DNA from: Sphaerolaimus hirsutus | Taxonomy: Eukaryota > Nematoda > Chromadorea > Monhysterida > Sphaerolaimidae | Direction of reading: 5' to 3' | Assembly (NCBI GenBank): GCA_964036195.1 | Contig: OZ038451.1 | Span: 9,118,529 to 9,182,528, forward strand | Length of the DNA: 64,000 bases | Part shown: in pieces, positions 21,101-32,335 of the stretch | Layout: each line of letters opens with the position of its first letter | Numbering within the stretch: the stretch's first letter is position 1 | Position numbers and translations under genes: made by a program | Notes under the pieces: generated by a model | What the model was told of the DNA's origin: nothing | Databases searched by the model: none | The model's input: the letters and a program-made list of their open reading frames with translations, nothing else

Positions 21101-24100
21101 AATTCGTACACCCACCTGTCAAAGAATGGCTTCAACGGTCCACAGAGGTCCTTTGCCCTGCCCGCCTGGCAGTCGGGTCTTTCGTCTTCCGACATTAAAT
21201 CTGCCCGATCGTCCTGTCGGGCAAAAAAATATCCGATTTTTCGGGCGATTTGGGCAATATTTTTTGGGTGGGTTTGGGTTGTTGTTGTTGTTTGCGCTCG
21301 ATTATTTTTGTATAATTTACATATTTTTAAAGCAACAAAGTTTTGCATTATTTCACAATTGATCGCACGCGTTACTCATCGTTGGCATGCTGCCAACGTG
21401 AACCGCACGTGCCAAGAGTAGTGATGTAAAGGCACCGGTGCCCCGGTGCTGGGCACCCAAGGGCACCAGCACCGGTGCGGTGCCCTTTCGATTTTGAGAG
21501 GTGCCCTGCCGGTGCTGGTGCTATTTTTTCCAGTATAGCACCGGTGCTGGTGTGGTGCGGTACCAATTTTCAGCCGGTGCTCATGGTGCTGACACCAGCC
21601 GAAAAAAACTGGGGCACCGGAAAGGCACCGGCAGGGTTTCAAGTGTTTGAAGTGTGTGTTATCTTCAGGACATGTCTGTTCATTTAAAAACGGACTCATT
21701 CAAATGCACGTTGAACATGTGCTCACGGCGACTTTTTGATTCCTATTCTTATTACAAACATAAAAAACTAGAAATTAAAAACAAAAAAATGATGGATTCT
21801 TGTCAGATAAGGGTGATTCCCACCTGTCAGAATACATAGAGCGTTTTTTACCAAACACAAACTTGAAAGCGCATGGCGCTGGCGCTAACAAAAAGAGTGC
21901 CAAGACGCTTTTGGCGCATGGCGCCATTTTGTTTTGGTACTATTGGTGCTCAGCGCCTTGCTTATGTAAAGCGCCATGGCAGTTGGCGTCATTTCTGCCC
22001 CGGCGCAATAGCTTTTGACACTCGGGGTCGGGGAAAAGCGCCAGGGTACTTTTGGGACTCCGCGCCGAGTACTGGCGCTTCTTCACTATTTCACTATCGC
22101 TTCTTCTTCACTATATTTATCACTACACAAAATTTGACCCGGTGCGGTGCCTTTCGGTGCTAGCACCGGCAAGGCGGCAACCCGCCGGTGCCCTTAGGTG
22201 CCGGTGCCATTTTTTTCAGAATGGCACCGGTGCCGGTGCGGTGCGGTGCCATTTTCTGGCCGGTGCCCCAGGGTGCTAGGTGCCCTTTTCACGTGAGGTG
22301 CCGGTGCGGTGCGGTGCTATTTTTCCCGGTGCCTTTAACATCACTAGCCAAGGGTCATGTGGCCGGAGTATATAAAATACCCTAGATTTTACCTCAGTTG
22401 TGGGCGTTTTTGCATCCACCATGGTTTCTTCATCGGCGGGTTTGACCTGCTTTCCAGCGGGTTGCATGTTCGATGGTCGATAGCTGTGTTTTTATATAAA
22501 TATTTAGTTGACATAAATTGTAATTGAGGAGCCAAGATTTGAGGCGCAACGCGAATTTTTGGATTGGACACGCGAATAAGGCAGAAATAAATTTTTCGGT
22601 TTCTCTTTAACTTACTTTTTCGTTTGAAATTTTTCAGGGCATTTTACATGATCTTCGAAACTTTGCATGACATTTGAAATTTTACAGGGTCTGGGACTGG
22701 GACCGTGCAATACTCACCGCAGAATTATTGTGCATCCGCTCACAATCGTGTAAGCCATCAAGGTGCCAATGGACAAAAACTCCACCAATGTTTCTATGTT
22801 GAATAGCAACGCCGTGCAAGCGGTCATTGCACCGAAAACTGTTACCGCAAATGTTGGCACCTGAAAAAATGTTGTGTTTTTTTGTGTTAATTGTGTTTTT
22901 CAATTGACTCGGTGGGGGGTTAAATATTTTAATTTTGAGATTTTTTCCAAAATGTTTTGTTATTGTTGTTTTTAGGGTTCGAATTTCCAACTTCTCCGAA
23001 TTGGTATTTACTCCAGCTTTTTTAAAATATTCGAATTTTTGAACCGGTTTTTACTAAATTTTGATCCTCTAGATTTAGATTTTAGATATATACATGTAAA
23101 ACGTCAGACAAATTTGTCTAATGTCACTTAAAATCTAAAATGCCGCTGGAACATTTAGGTACTTTATTTTTCACCGGATATTTTACCCAAGTTTATACAT
23201 TGTGTTCCATTTGACAATTCATATGATAGCTACCTTACGGGGGGGGTGGGGGCGGGTCTGACCCACTCAACATAAAAAAGCTCAAAAGTCCCACCTGGGT
23301 CTCGGGATGCACCGTGGCCAAACTCTTAAAAATCAGTCCATCCTTCGCCATAGCATAGACACACCTGGGCTCAAATTCAATTAGAAAGTAAGGGGCGAGT
23401 AAGGTGCCCGACGCTTCATGCGCATAAAATTATGCGCGAGTGCTAGGGTTGAGATTATGACTTTTCGATGTATTTTTAGAAAATCGATATTTTATATCGA
23501 TATCGAGATTCGAGATTCAATAGGAAAAAATGATCGACATGAATCCGACATTCGACATGAAAGAAAAGTCAACATTCGTTATTTTTTTCAAAATTTGCGA
23601 TATCGATATTTGATAAGAAAAAGTCTTTATTCGACATTCGATATTCGATACGCCACATAATCCCAACCCTACATATCGCCTACACTCTTATCAGGCGCCC
23701 TACTCACGCCCTACCTCCCAATTGGGTCTGGCACCTGGGCAATGCGAACATACTCCCCACCAAGCTAGTAGTCATGCCCGACATGGCGCCCACGCCCACC
23801 ACGTATTTGGCCCAGATAGCGCCCCTGGCCTCGAAGGCGTCAGCGAAGGCGCTCGTAGGGTGCACCGTGTTGTAGGGTATCATTAGGGATAGGGCGCCCG
23901 CCATTAGGATGTAGGCTGTTGTGACCACGGACATGGAGACTAGCGTGGCTAGGGGGATCGATTGCGACGGGTCTGAGGGAGTGGAAAGTGGGTTTAGAGG
24001 GTTTTGTGATGGTCCAGATACTAGTTGACACATGTTTGTCAACTGGTCTGTGTCAACTCTGATTTCGGCTTCACGTGTCGCAAACTTCGCCACAGACTTG

Positions 24101-26857
24101 AGATGTGTCCAGATACATCAATCAAAAATATCCGTAAAATTTTTTCGATTTTTAATTTTGCTCGAAAAACACGTCAGCCAAAAATCATGGAAAATAAAAA
24201 CAAAACAAAAAAAACAACAACAAAATTCCTACTCTGTGCCTCCTCTGCTGCCGAGCTAAGTCCATCAAACCCAATGTAGGCAAAGAAACAGCTCGCCGCA
24301 CCCCCGAGAACGCCGGCCACGCCGAATGGCATGAAACCTGCGGTGCACTTGAAATTGTGCATCAGGGGGCAATTTCACTAGTGGACAAGTGACAACTGAT
24401 AAGAGACATGAGTTTTTGGTAAATAATCTTATTACTTAAATTTTACTTGGCACATACAACTCGTCACATATCAACTGGTCGTCTCTATTATCACTTCTCC
24501 ACTTTTTGAAAAAGTATTATAAATATTATCAGATGAATCAAATAAAAATCCCCACACTAACCCTTTCCCTTCTCATTAAACGGTTTCCACAAATCAAAAT
24601 CGGCAAACGTGCCTCCATAAATCACTATAAACACGACCACGCACAAATTTATTATGGTGAAAATTGTGTTGAAATAGGTGCTAGTTTTGGCACCATAACC
24701 CATGAAAACACACACTGCTCCCACTATCAATAGAGCGATGAAATCTGGGTAGTCAGATAGGAATGGGTTGTCCTGCGTTGGGATAGAAATAGTTCTTTTT
24801 TTTGTTGGATTACTGTATTTGTTTTTTTGAGTGAATTACCCATGGCGCCTTTTGCTTTGGCGCTTTTACATCACTATCCCAGTCTGAAATGTTTACAGAT
24901 CATACTCTATTGCATCAGACACTTTTGATTGGTGTGGTATTCAGGGAGGTATTGTTAGGACATTTTTTCAACATGCCCATTTTGATGAATACATAAATAC
25001 ATACAATATCATCTAAATGTATACATGCCGAATTTATCAGCTGTTTAATTAACTATAGGCACATACCATTTATTATTGATAAATATCCTGCTTAATGTCA
25101 TTGAAATGATTCATTGACTGCATTCAAAGATTACCAACTGCATCCAAATCCAATTAGAATGTAAGGTGCCCAACACATCAAAAAAGTGCATGGAATTCAT
25201 TACCAATGCTGCCCAGTGTCAATTCCGCAAGTGGAGAAGTAAAAAACAGCAATTTATAAATGAGAAATGAAAAGTGAAAAATGTAAGTTTTTAAATTTCA
25301 GCTATAAATTGTTTGTTTTTTACTTCTCAACTTGCAGAAAGTGCAGCTGAACCATACCCCCCCCCCAAAAAAAAAAAAAAACTCACCCTAAGTGGCGTGC
25401 CCACTGTAGAATTGGTGGCATCAGTGATAGCATGTCCCAACAAAGTGTCCAGGTACCCACTCCAAGATCGAGCCACTGCAGCGGCACCCAACATGTGCTC
25501 CAATATCACGTTCCATCCGATTATGAACGCTACTAGCTCGCCTATTGTCACGTAGCTACGCATGGGTATTTTGGGGTTTTGGTGGATAATTTGAGTGTGA
25601 AAAAAACCTAGCAAAAAGATTCAATTGGAATGTAAGATGCATGTAAAGCCCAAGTTACAGCATAACGACAAATAAAAGGTGAAATTACAAACACGCGACA
25701 ATGTGTAAATACACTAGAACGCTTAAAGATATTCCCAATGTTCCCATCAGGTGCCAGTCCCGCAAGTTGACAAGTACTTTACTCTTCATTTTTACTTTAC
25801 TCTAGACTTTTAACTTAACTCATAACTTTGCCGCTTGCGGAACCAGCACCAGAGTCAAGTCAAGAGTCAAGGTAAAAGTAATATCAAAGAGCAATATCAA
25901 GAGTAAAGAGTCATGAGTAAAGTATACTTGTCAACTTGCGAGACTGGCCCCAGGTAATTACAAATTTACAATGCAAGAAGTATATTATTTAGTACCTGAA
26001 CCACCCCCCCCACCCACCTATAAGTATAAGCCGAGCCCGCTTTGGGCACCCTAGCGCCGAACTCCGCATAGCAAAGTGCACTCAAAAACGACGCAACCCC
26101 AGCCAGCAGAAAACTGAGTACGATGGCCGGTCCCGCAGTGTCCCGCATCACTGCGCCGGTGAGCACGTACACCCCCGCGCCGATCATGTGGCCCACGCCC
26201 AACATGGTGATGTCCAGGGTGGTTAGGCAACTGGGGGGGGGGGGGGTTGAGGGGAGGGGGGTTGTGAGTGGGTAAGTTTTGCAAAAGTGTGTGTATTGAG
26301 AGGAGTTTGAGTTTTACCGATGTTCATTACCTAAATACCCAGGTAAAATACTTTTTTTACCTAGTACCTGGGTGAAATTGCGTAACAGTATTTTGTCGTG
26401 TAAGTGTGAAGTCGATTATTTTCCCGGGTATTTTATGGGATCTGGGTAAAATGACGTAAAAATTTCAAAGTTGAACAAAAGAATTAATTTTCTCAGTGTA
26501 ACAATGCAAAAAATCTGTCACAAACAATTCAGTCAAATAGGCACTCCTACATAAATATTAATAAGTGTTTTGTTGTCATTATTTTTCACCCCCTCAGCAA
26601 TTTTCCGCTCGACATAAATAAAATACCTAGGTAGCCGAGTGGCTGTTCGAACCACCTAAATGTGCTTTATATTTAGCTAACACGTTTGGGAGTTTTTCAC
26701 CTCGACAATTTTTAATCAGAAAGTGGTTACGGTAACTCAAATTACCGGATACCGTAACTCACCGTCGCAATTGAGTTTCCATTGCATCCTCCCCTACCGT
26801 TTTTAGGCGGCACAAAGTTGAACTGGCAGTTGACAAGGCGATTTTCACACGATCCAT
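15193..26857 (-). CDS. Cationic amino acid transporter (SLC7/CAT type), complete
   Basis: Thirteen exons join in phase: 26857-26763, 26230-26018, 25555-25387, 24772-24562, 24337-24233, 23972-23735, 23364-23295, 22860-22718, 22483-22393, 21213-21116, 18959-18856, 15927-15830, 15462-15193. The total is 1905 nt, or 634 residues plus stop, the usual CAT length. These are multi-pass plasma-membrane carriers importing arginine, lysine and ornithine (family knowledge). Seen: [18 protein letters not shown] (TM1), [38 protein letters not shown] with the conserved Glu, [46 protein letters not shown], and the C-terminal permease segment [18 protein letters not shown] followed by YFGYGVGHS. Exon 21213-21116 encodes an acidic loop and is supported mainly because it restores phase between its neighbours. 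Assignment among CAT1-4 and SLC7A14 is not settled. Three tRNA-Ile genes sit in the intron 18855-15928 on the same strand. Confidence 0.93.
15560..15790. repeat. TTACGGTA/ACCGGTA motif cluster
   Basis: Many overlapping TTACGGTA, TACCGTA and ACCGGTA units in the last SLC7 intron. The design resembles other motif-filled elements here, but I could not define ends or a target duplication. Confidence 0.45.
16421..16494 (-). tRNA. tRNA-Ile(AAU), copy 1
   Basis: 74 nt, intronless. The acceptor GGCCTCG pairs with CGGGGCC, the D arm is GCTC...GAGC, the anticodon arm TGGGT/GCCCA closes the loop CTAATAA (anticodon AAU, read as IAU after A34 editing), and the T arm GCAGG/CCTGC holds TTCGAAC. The B-box GGTTCGAACCC is intact. 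A minus-strand T4 (aaaag at about 16410) serves as Pol III terminator. CCA is not encoded, as is usual in eukaryotes. Confidence 0.96.
16795..16868 (-). tRNA. tRNA-Ile(AAU), copy 2
   Basis: Identical in sequence to copy 1 over all 74 nt. Its downstream side carries a longer T6 terminator (plus-strand aaaaaa before the gene). The flanks differ from those of copy 1. Confidence 0.96.
17229..17492. mobile_element. Incomplete CCGTATT-family sequence, nested fragments
   Basis: Starts with TTACCGTATTACCTCGAAT and includes a second internal start TTACCGTATTTCTCGAAT near 17361, with several CCCCCCTCGAAATACCCCC units. No closing terminus was found, so this is a truncated or compound copy in the SLC7 intron. 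Confidence 0.6.
17825..17898 (-). tRNA. tRNA-Ile(AAU), copy 3
   Basis: Same 74-nt sequence as copies 1 and 2. Its terminator side (aatgcaaaagagtcttt) matches copy 1, while sequence past its 5' end (gtacaaatttatcggg) matches copy 2. It is therefore a hybrid locus. Confidence 0.96.
18261..18485. mobile_element. CCGTATT-family element with TA target duplication
   Basis: 225 bp between TA dinucleotides, starting CCGTATTACCTC and ending TTCGAGGAAATACGG. Interior rich in CCCCCCTCGAA units. A further right end (cgaggtaatacgg, about 18726) lies just beyond. Confidence 0.8.
19587..19668. repeat. Short palindrome around TTGTCAACTAAGTAAC
   Basis: The arm aggttgtcaactaagtaac is repeated inverted (gttacttagttgacaacct) about 30 bp further on. 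The two arms are close to perfect. Confidence 0.7.
19691..20245. repeat. Foldback element with CAGGGGTGGGCATC ends, arms about 185 bp
   Basis: Starts CAGGGGTGGGCATCTTCAG and ends CTGAAGATGCCCACCCCTG. The arms run inward to about 19880 and 20055 with roughly 5-10% mismatch. It is flanked by TA; an 8-bp duplication matches only 5 of 8 bases. CAGGGGTGGGCA resembles known hAT termini. Confidence 0.8.
21419..22347. mobile_element. hAT-like GGTGCC-family element, near-exact TSD
   Basis: Begins TAGTGATGTAAAGGCACCGG and ends GGTGCCTTTAACATCACTA. The flanks gccaagag (21411-21418) and gccaaggg (22348-22355) match at 7 of 8 bases. Both ends consist of GGTGCC/GGCACC arrays, and the middle holds a GGCGCC-type segment. 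Same family as 28763-30132. Confidence 0.85.
23444..23671. mobile_element. GATATCGATATT-family element
   Basis: Termini TAGGGTTGAGATTATG and CATAATCCCAACCCTA are inverted repeats. The interior is repeated GATATTCGA/ATCGATATT. No target duplication is evident. It is the CpG-rich counterpart of 62547-63318. Confidence 0.75.
25200..25345. repeat. Diverged AATTCCGCAAGT-type foldback
   Basis: Left part cagtgtcaattccgcaagtg and right part caacttgcagaaag are inverted relatives of the CAGGTGCCAGTTCCGCAA family. It lies in an SLC7 intron. Confidence 0.5.
25748..25953. repeat. Foldback, CAGGTGCCAGTCCCGCAAG ends
   Basis: Starts CAGGTGCCAGTCCCGCAAG and ends CTTGCGAGACTGGCCCC. The interior repeats GTAAAGAGTCA-like units. 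It lies in an SLC7 intron. Confidence 0.7.
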
Positions 26858-27685
26858 GGTGAATTATTAGTCTTTACCGTATTTTAGTGATTAGTTTTTG
26901 GTATTTAATATTGGCATTTAGGGCGTGATGTTTGGGGGAATTTTGGCGTGCCCTACAAGTGGTGCCCGATCTCGCACACTGTAAAGTGTCATGTGAAGTG
27001 ACAAGTTTCTCGGTAAAGTTTCAGAGTAAATAAATAATGTCATTTCAAATTTAAGAACTGAGTTTTCAATGTTTACTTTGTACCTTTTTAACTTTGTACT
27101 TTGAAATTTGTCACTTAACATGGCAGCTAGCAATGTGTGGTATGGCATGGGCACCTGGCGGCTGCTACTATCAGTGAAGCCTCATTATGTTGATGTTGAT
27201 TCCAGGTTCTATTTAGATCAATAAATATTTATGAGGTTTGTTACCCTTCGTCCATCTGCGATAAGAGATCATTTATTTTTTTTGTGATAACAAAGAATAT
27301 GTCTGTGGAAATAACTGTTCACGAAAATTCAGTATTCCCGAGTCAACTTAGCACCGTGCAAAATTTCATGTAAATGTAAAGCGCCTGGAAACTTTATTCT
27401 TAGCATTGTCAATTTTAAATTTTACATAACAATGACATGACAAATTTTATCAGACTTGCGCGGGCCGTCCTTGGACAGAAATAAGTAAAGTGATACGTAA
27501 AGTTATAAACTTTAGGTGATATTATTTTTATCTATTTTTCACTTACTATTCACTATTTCAACTTACCACCCGCACTTTTCACGGGACAAATGCGTAAAAA
27601 ATTCACCACCGGATCAACAAAAATTCAGACGGGATTTCAAGCTGAAATTAAAAAGGATTGAAGAAACGTCCAATTTCATGTATAC
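26858..27685. other. Upstream region of the SLC7 gene
   Basis: No coding segment was recognised. The SLC7 start at 26857 was chosen because it opens the exon whose donor phase matches exon 2 and whose end aligns with family N termini. No convincing TATA box was found. The stretch 26980-27450 holds diverged TGTCAAATTT repeats. Confidence 0.35.
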
Positions 27686-28589
27686 TAGTGATGGAATGGC
27701 GCCATGGCGCTGGCGCCATTTGAGGGCGCCAAAGGGCGCCGCGCCATGGCGCCATTGGCGCTTGGCGCCCTTTTTCTGTGGCGCCCTTGGCGCCTGGCGC
27801 CCACATTCTGAAAGGCGCCATGGCGCCCTTGGCGCTTGGCGCCCTTTTTCTGTGGCGCCCTTGGCGCCTGGCGCCCTGCTTTAGAAGGGCGCCAAAAAGG
27901 CGCCAGCAGGGTTTCACGGTGAGTGCTGTGTAAACGAAAAAAAAATGAAAAACGCATACATGGATGATCTAAATTCGCCAGAAAAATGGACGGAGTGGTG
28001 TGAGTGGGTGGAAATCTTTCATCCAACGGTTCATCAGATCTGTCTGACGGATCAGAAGACAAGAATGATGGACCGTCTAACTTGCAAAATCATAAAAAAA
28101 GGATTTAAATCGTTGCAATTAGGAAACATTGTTTGGAAAGGTCTATTTGTAATGAATGGATTGTTGTCAAATGACAATTTCCATTGCGTTTGAATTCATC
28201 ATGTGGATTTTATTCAAAAAAAATTTTTTGCTAGCCTTGTTTTTGTTCATTACATCCTGGAGAACGCGAATTAAGAAGTGAATGCGCGTACAATGGTGCT
28301 GTAAAACATTTTTAGCACACGCAGGGTGTTGTAGGCACTTTTTTATCCTGGCGCCCTTGGCGCCTGGCGCCCTATTTTCCAAATGGCGCCATGGCGCCCT
28401 TGGCGCTTGGCGCCCTATTTCCGTGGCGCCCCTGGCGCCTGGCGCCCACTTTCTGAATGGCGCCATGGCGCCCTTGGCGCCTGGCGCCCTTTTTCTGTGG
28501 CGCCCTTGGCGCTTGGCGCCCACTTTCCGAATGGCGCCATGGCGCCCTTGGCGCCTGGCGCCATTTTTTCTGGCGCTTTTCCATCACTA
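27686..28589. mobile_element. hAT-like GGCGCC-family element, 904 bp, TSD atgtatac
   Basis: Begins TAGTGATGGAATGGCGCC and ends GGCGCTTTTCCATCACTA. The duplication atgtatac is exact (27678-27685 and 28590-28597). About 210 bp at each end is made of GGCGCC, GGCGCTTGGCGCC and CCATGGCGCC units in alternating orientation. The centre is about 400 bp of ordinary sequence with no recognised protein. The long open frames rich in Ala, Pro, Arg and Trp are artefacts of the repeat. Confidence 0.92.
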
Positions 28590-28762
28590 ATGTATACATT
28601 AAATAGGTATTTATATAGTCTGACCGCGTGATTTGCACAGGGTATTAAAATCCACAGACCACACACCTTGCAAAGAAATCCACGATAACCCATCTGAATA
28701 AAAAACACCAAAAAATTTCCCATTAAATTGACAGTTAATTGGCGCCGCAGCCGTGTCAATTC

Positions 28763-30132
28763 TAGTGATGTAAAGGCACCGGGGCACCGGTGCCGGGCAC
28801 CGAAGGGCACCAGCACCGGTGCTGGTGCGGTGCCATTGCAATCTTCAGGGGTGCCATGCCGGTGCCGGTGCCATTTTTTTCAGAATAGCACCGGTGCCGG
28901 TGCGGTGCCATTTTTTTGCCGGTGCCAAAGGTGCTAGCACCAGGGCCTAAGTAAAAGGCACCCGGAAAGGCACCGGCCAAAGCTTCATGTGCTGTGCAAT
29001 TTTGTCCATAGTGAATATGTGCTTACCGTATATCCTCGAATAAGACCCCCCTCGAATAACTCCTCCCCCTTGAATAACTCCCCCCTCAAAATCACTGACG
29101 AAAAAATAACTCCCTCCCTCGAATAACTCCCCCCTCTTGAATAAGTCCCCCTCTGTGTGAAAAATTTGTTATACAATTTACAAAAATGATCGATGAAAAT
29201 ACAAAAGAATGCTAACGTAAGGCTGCAATAGCATTTACATGACATGTACGCAGTGTATAAACGCCTTTTTGTTGTTGTTGAACTGTTAAATACATGGATT
29301 ACATGAGTTGACAGAGTGCATTCATACGATGAATTCAGTCCCAAGTTTCTGAGGAAAAAATAACTCCCTCCCTTGAATAACTCCTCCCCCTTGAATAAGT
29401 CCCCCCTCAAAAACTCTGATGAAAAAATAACTCTCCTGGGGTTTTATTCGAGGATATACGGTATTCATATTTCAAAAAACAGCGATATATTTACCCAACC
29501 GTTTTTGCTTTTTTTGTAAACCCCCCATCAAATAAATATACCTACTGTGAAATCCATTATACCCGACCCGATACGTGATCTGATGAGGGAATCTAAATTT
29601 TGTTGAATTTTAAATCATTTTTATTTTTTATATTTATCTTACTTGTTTGTTCAAAATTTGTTGTCAGTTTATGACAGAGATAGTTCCATTCTCGGTACAG
29701 CAACGACTCTGATCAGTAGACAATAGTGGCTGTGGACATTGCAGTGAATTAAAGATTTTATCGTTCATTTGTAATCATTGTAATTGCTTCATAAAAGTGA
29801 TTGCCACATCATTCTGATCATTTTAAGTGCTCAACCATCAAAATCGGTTGAAAATTCATGGAAATATGCACTTCCAAATGTGAGACCACTGAGAAACTGC
29901 CCGATATTTACTCCAGAAATTCCAGCCCGGTGCGGTGCCTTTCGGTGCTAGCACCGGCAACCCGCCGGTGCCCTTCGGTGCCGGTGCCATTTTTTCCAAA
30001 AGGCACCGGTGCCTGTGCGGTGCGGTGCCATTTTCTGACCGGTGCCCCAGGGTGCCAGGTGCCCTTTTCATGCGTTGGCAAAGGTGCCGGTGCGGTGCGG
30101 TGCCATTTTTCCCGGTGCCTTTAACATCACTA
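28763..30132. mobile_element. hAT-like GGTGCC-family element, 1370 bp, TSD gtcaattc
   Basis: Begins TAGTGATGTAAAGGCACCGG and ends GGTGCCTTTAACATCACTA. The duplication gtcaattc is exact (28755-28762 and 30133-30140). GGTGCC/GGCACC arrays of about 230 bp occupy each end. A CCGTATT element (29026-29461) is inserted in the middle. The termini share TAGTGATG with the GGCGCC family, so the two are related. Confidence 0.92.
29026..29461. mobile_element. CCGTATATCC-family element nested in the GGTGCC element
   Basis: Termini CCGTATATCCTCGAATAA and TTATTCGAGGATATACGG, flanked by TA. The interior repeats AATAACTCCCCCCT units. Its position shows it inserted after the 28763-30132 element had transposed. 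Confidence 0.88.
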
Positions 30133-30339
30133 GTCAATTCGTTTCCAAATCAATTCAGATTTCAGTTGACGGGTCGCAGCACAATGTGCAAAAGCACATG
30201 CGCCAATGTCAAAAAACTAGTTCGTGTCATTGCTTCACACTTAATGAATTTATTGAATATGGTACCAATCTCTAACGTGACTTTATTCATCAAAATACGG
30301 TACAATCTCTGTAAAGCATGCGGTCCGATCTGGAGACAA

Positions 30340-30725
30340 TCCCAAGCCCTGCAAAGTCAAGTGTCAAATGTAAAGTCAAATGCAAATTTAAAGGTAAATG
30401 CAAAGTAAACTGTAGTAAATTGTCATGCAAAGTTCAGTAATAAAATATTTTCTTTTTTGTTTTGATTGACACATGACTTTGCATTTGACTTTACATTTGA
30501 CACTTTACTTTACACTTTACAGGGCTTGGGACTGCCCCCAGGACGCAGTCCGAAACCCTGTAAAAATACCATGTAAAATTTCAAATGTCATGCAAAGTGC
30601 CAAAAGCCGTGTAAAATTCCCTGTCAAATGGCAAACGTACGTTTGTCTTATTTCACGGCATTTTGCATGACTTTAGACATTTTGCATGATATTTGACATT
30701 TTACAGGGTCTGGGATTGGCACCAG
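30340..30725. repeat. Two adjacent TGTCAAATG/CCCAGACCC-type foldbacks
   Basis: 30340-30531 runs from caatcccaagccctgcaaag to the inverse tttacagggcttgggactg. 30532-30725 runs from gcagtccgaaaccctgtaaa to tttacagggtctgggattgg. Both have interiors of TGTCAAATGCAAAGT units and their complements. Confidence 0.7.
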
Positions 30726-30830
30726 TACATAGACACTATTTATCAACTAAAACAGTGGGTTGGTGATTTACAGCGGTGCGTTATAATCCATCAAAATCTA
30801 CAGCACCACAGAAAAAAGCCACAATCACCT

Positions 30831-31046
30831 CAGGGGCCAGTTCCGCAAAATGGGAAGTGAGAAATGAAGTGGCAAATGCGAAGTGAATTGAGAAGAAATT
30901 TGGCAAAAGCGAAGTCAAATGGCAAGTAAATTGGCAAAAGCGAAGTAAAAATAAATATTTAAACAAAAAGTGATTTCCCTTGGCTTTTGCCAATTTTCTT
31001 CTCGATTCACACTTCTCACATTGCAATTTGCGGAACTGGCCCCAGA
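30831..31046. repeat. Foldback, CAGGGGCCAGTTCCGCAA ends
   Basis: Starts CAGGGGCCAGTTCCGCAA and ends TTGCGGAACTGGCCCCAG, with GGCAAAAGCGAAGT units inside. Best-preserved copy of this family in the window. Confidence 0.8.
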
Positions 31047-32140
31047 TATACATTTAAGGAGAGGTATATATTACCTCTTTCCTGTAATAAGCTGATCGGA
31101 CCGAATGCAGAAAGAAAGGGTTACGATATTTTGATGAATAAAGTAACGTAATATTGGGCGCCAAAGAACAATCGTGAGGGAGATGTAATGTTATGTGATA
31201 AGAAAATTTGTTGTTGTTTTTTTTAAATGGGATATGGTAGATTTTGATGTAGTGCACTGTAAGCAGTGGACTTTACAGATAGAAAAAGGCATAAAGATAT
31301 TGTTTCTCTGAGTGGACTGAAGTGAAAGTACACATCAGAAATAGGGTAACCTACAGTTGTTTTAGTATTTGATTTGCAAAATATACGCATTTCATTAACA
31401 TTTCCATTTGATTGCATATACCTAGGTACCTAGTATGATAAAAAAGTAAAACAAGAGAGGATTAATTTCATTGCAAAACCAGGGGCCGATCCAGCACACT
31501 GTCAGCGACAATATTATGACAACTTGCAAATGCGAGGTAAAAAGTTGATAAATTATCTCAAAACACTACTTGTTTGACAGGTCAAAGAAATTGACCACAC
31601 AAGCAACTTGACACTTAATATCCACCCTTGACAAAATGATACTTAGCATCACACTGCCACATCAGTGTCGTCACGAGCGCCGGGGTGTATTTATTGATGG
31701 CATATCAGGGGGTGGGAGTGCACGAACGATGCGAACAGACGTGCGATATAATTGCATCCTTACCCACGCCAGGGGCCGGATTCAATTAAAATACCTAGTA
31801 ACTAAGGTTCTAATTAAAAAAAAAATTCGATGGATGTGTAATGAGCGCATCAAATTTTGCGGGTATCAGCCCGAATTGAGGGTCTCTTTCGGGCTGCCCG
31901 AGTTTATGTAGGTAAAATATGTAGGGTATGTATTTAGGTATGTGTATGGGCTCTATGCACATGTACGGTTGCAACGATATTGCTTTTCAATACCCGATAC
32001 TCGGACGTTTTTCGTTAAAAATTGACGGACATTGACATAAAAATTGACGGACGGACAAAAATTGACGGAAATTCTCGGACAATCCCAAGCTGTATAAATA
32101 CAATACGATTTCACAACAGAGGAAACGAAATGACCTGGTG
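31047..32140. other. Intergenic, no certain gene
   Basis: Mostly AT-rich. A more CpG-rich stretch at 31661-31770 follows a possible acceptor (cacatcag) and has more than one open frame; I do not recognise a product and would not call a gene on it. Confidence 0.3.
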
Positions 32141-32333
32141 CCAATCCCAGACCCTGTAAGAAGTCCTGTAAAATGTCAAATGCCATGCAAAGTGTCAAAA
32201 GTCATGGAAAATGCCCTGCCAAATGGCAACTCAGTTGCCATTTTTCACGGCATTTTCCATGACTTTTGACACTTTGCATGGCATGTGACATTTGAAAGGG
32301 CTTTTTCAGGGTCTGGGAAGTGGGAGTGCCCCC
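32141..32333. repeat. Foldback, CCAATCCCAGACCCTGTAA ends
   Basis: The arm runs gtgccaatcccagaccctgt and returns inverted as cagggtctgggaagtgggag. The interior has TGTCAAATGCCATGCAAAG and its complement around a central GGCAACTCAGTTGCC palindrome. Confidence 0.8.
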
Positions 32334-32335
32334 AG

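Noticed and set aside
20950-21348. 132-codon minus frame as a separate gene
   Set aside because: Only 21213-21116 is supported, as an SLC7 exon with good splice sites that restores phase; the rest is intron.
24015-24110. Extension of an SLC7 exon into the frame running past 23972
   Set aside because: This stretch is a TTGACACATGTTTGTCAACT foldback repeated at 32700-32760, and a splice acceptor (ccctcag) precedes 23972.
27516-28816. Overlapping open frames rich in Ala-Pro-Trp-Arg
   Set aside because: They are translations of GGCGCC arrays in the 27686-28589 element; several frames on both strands are open at once.
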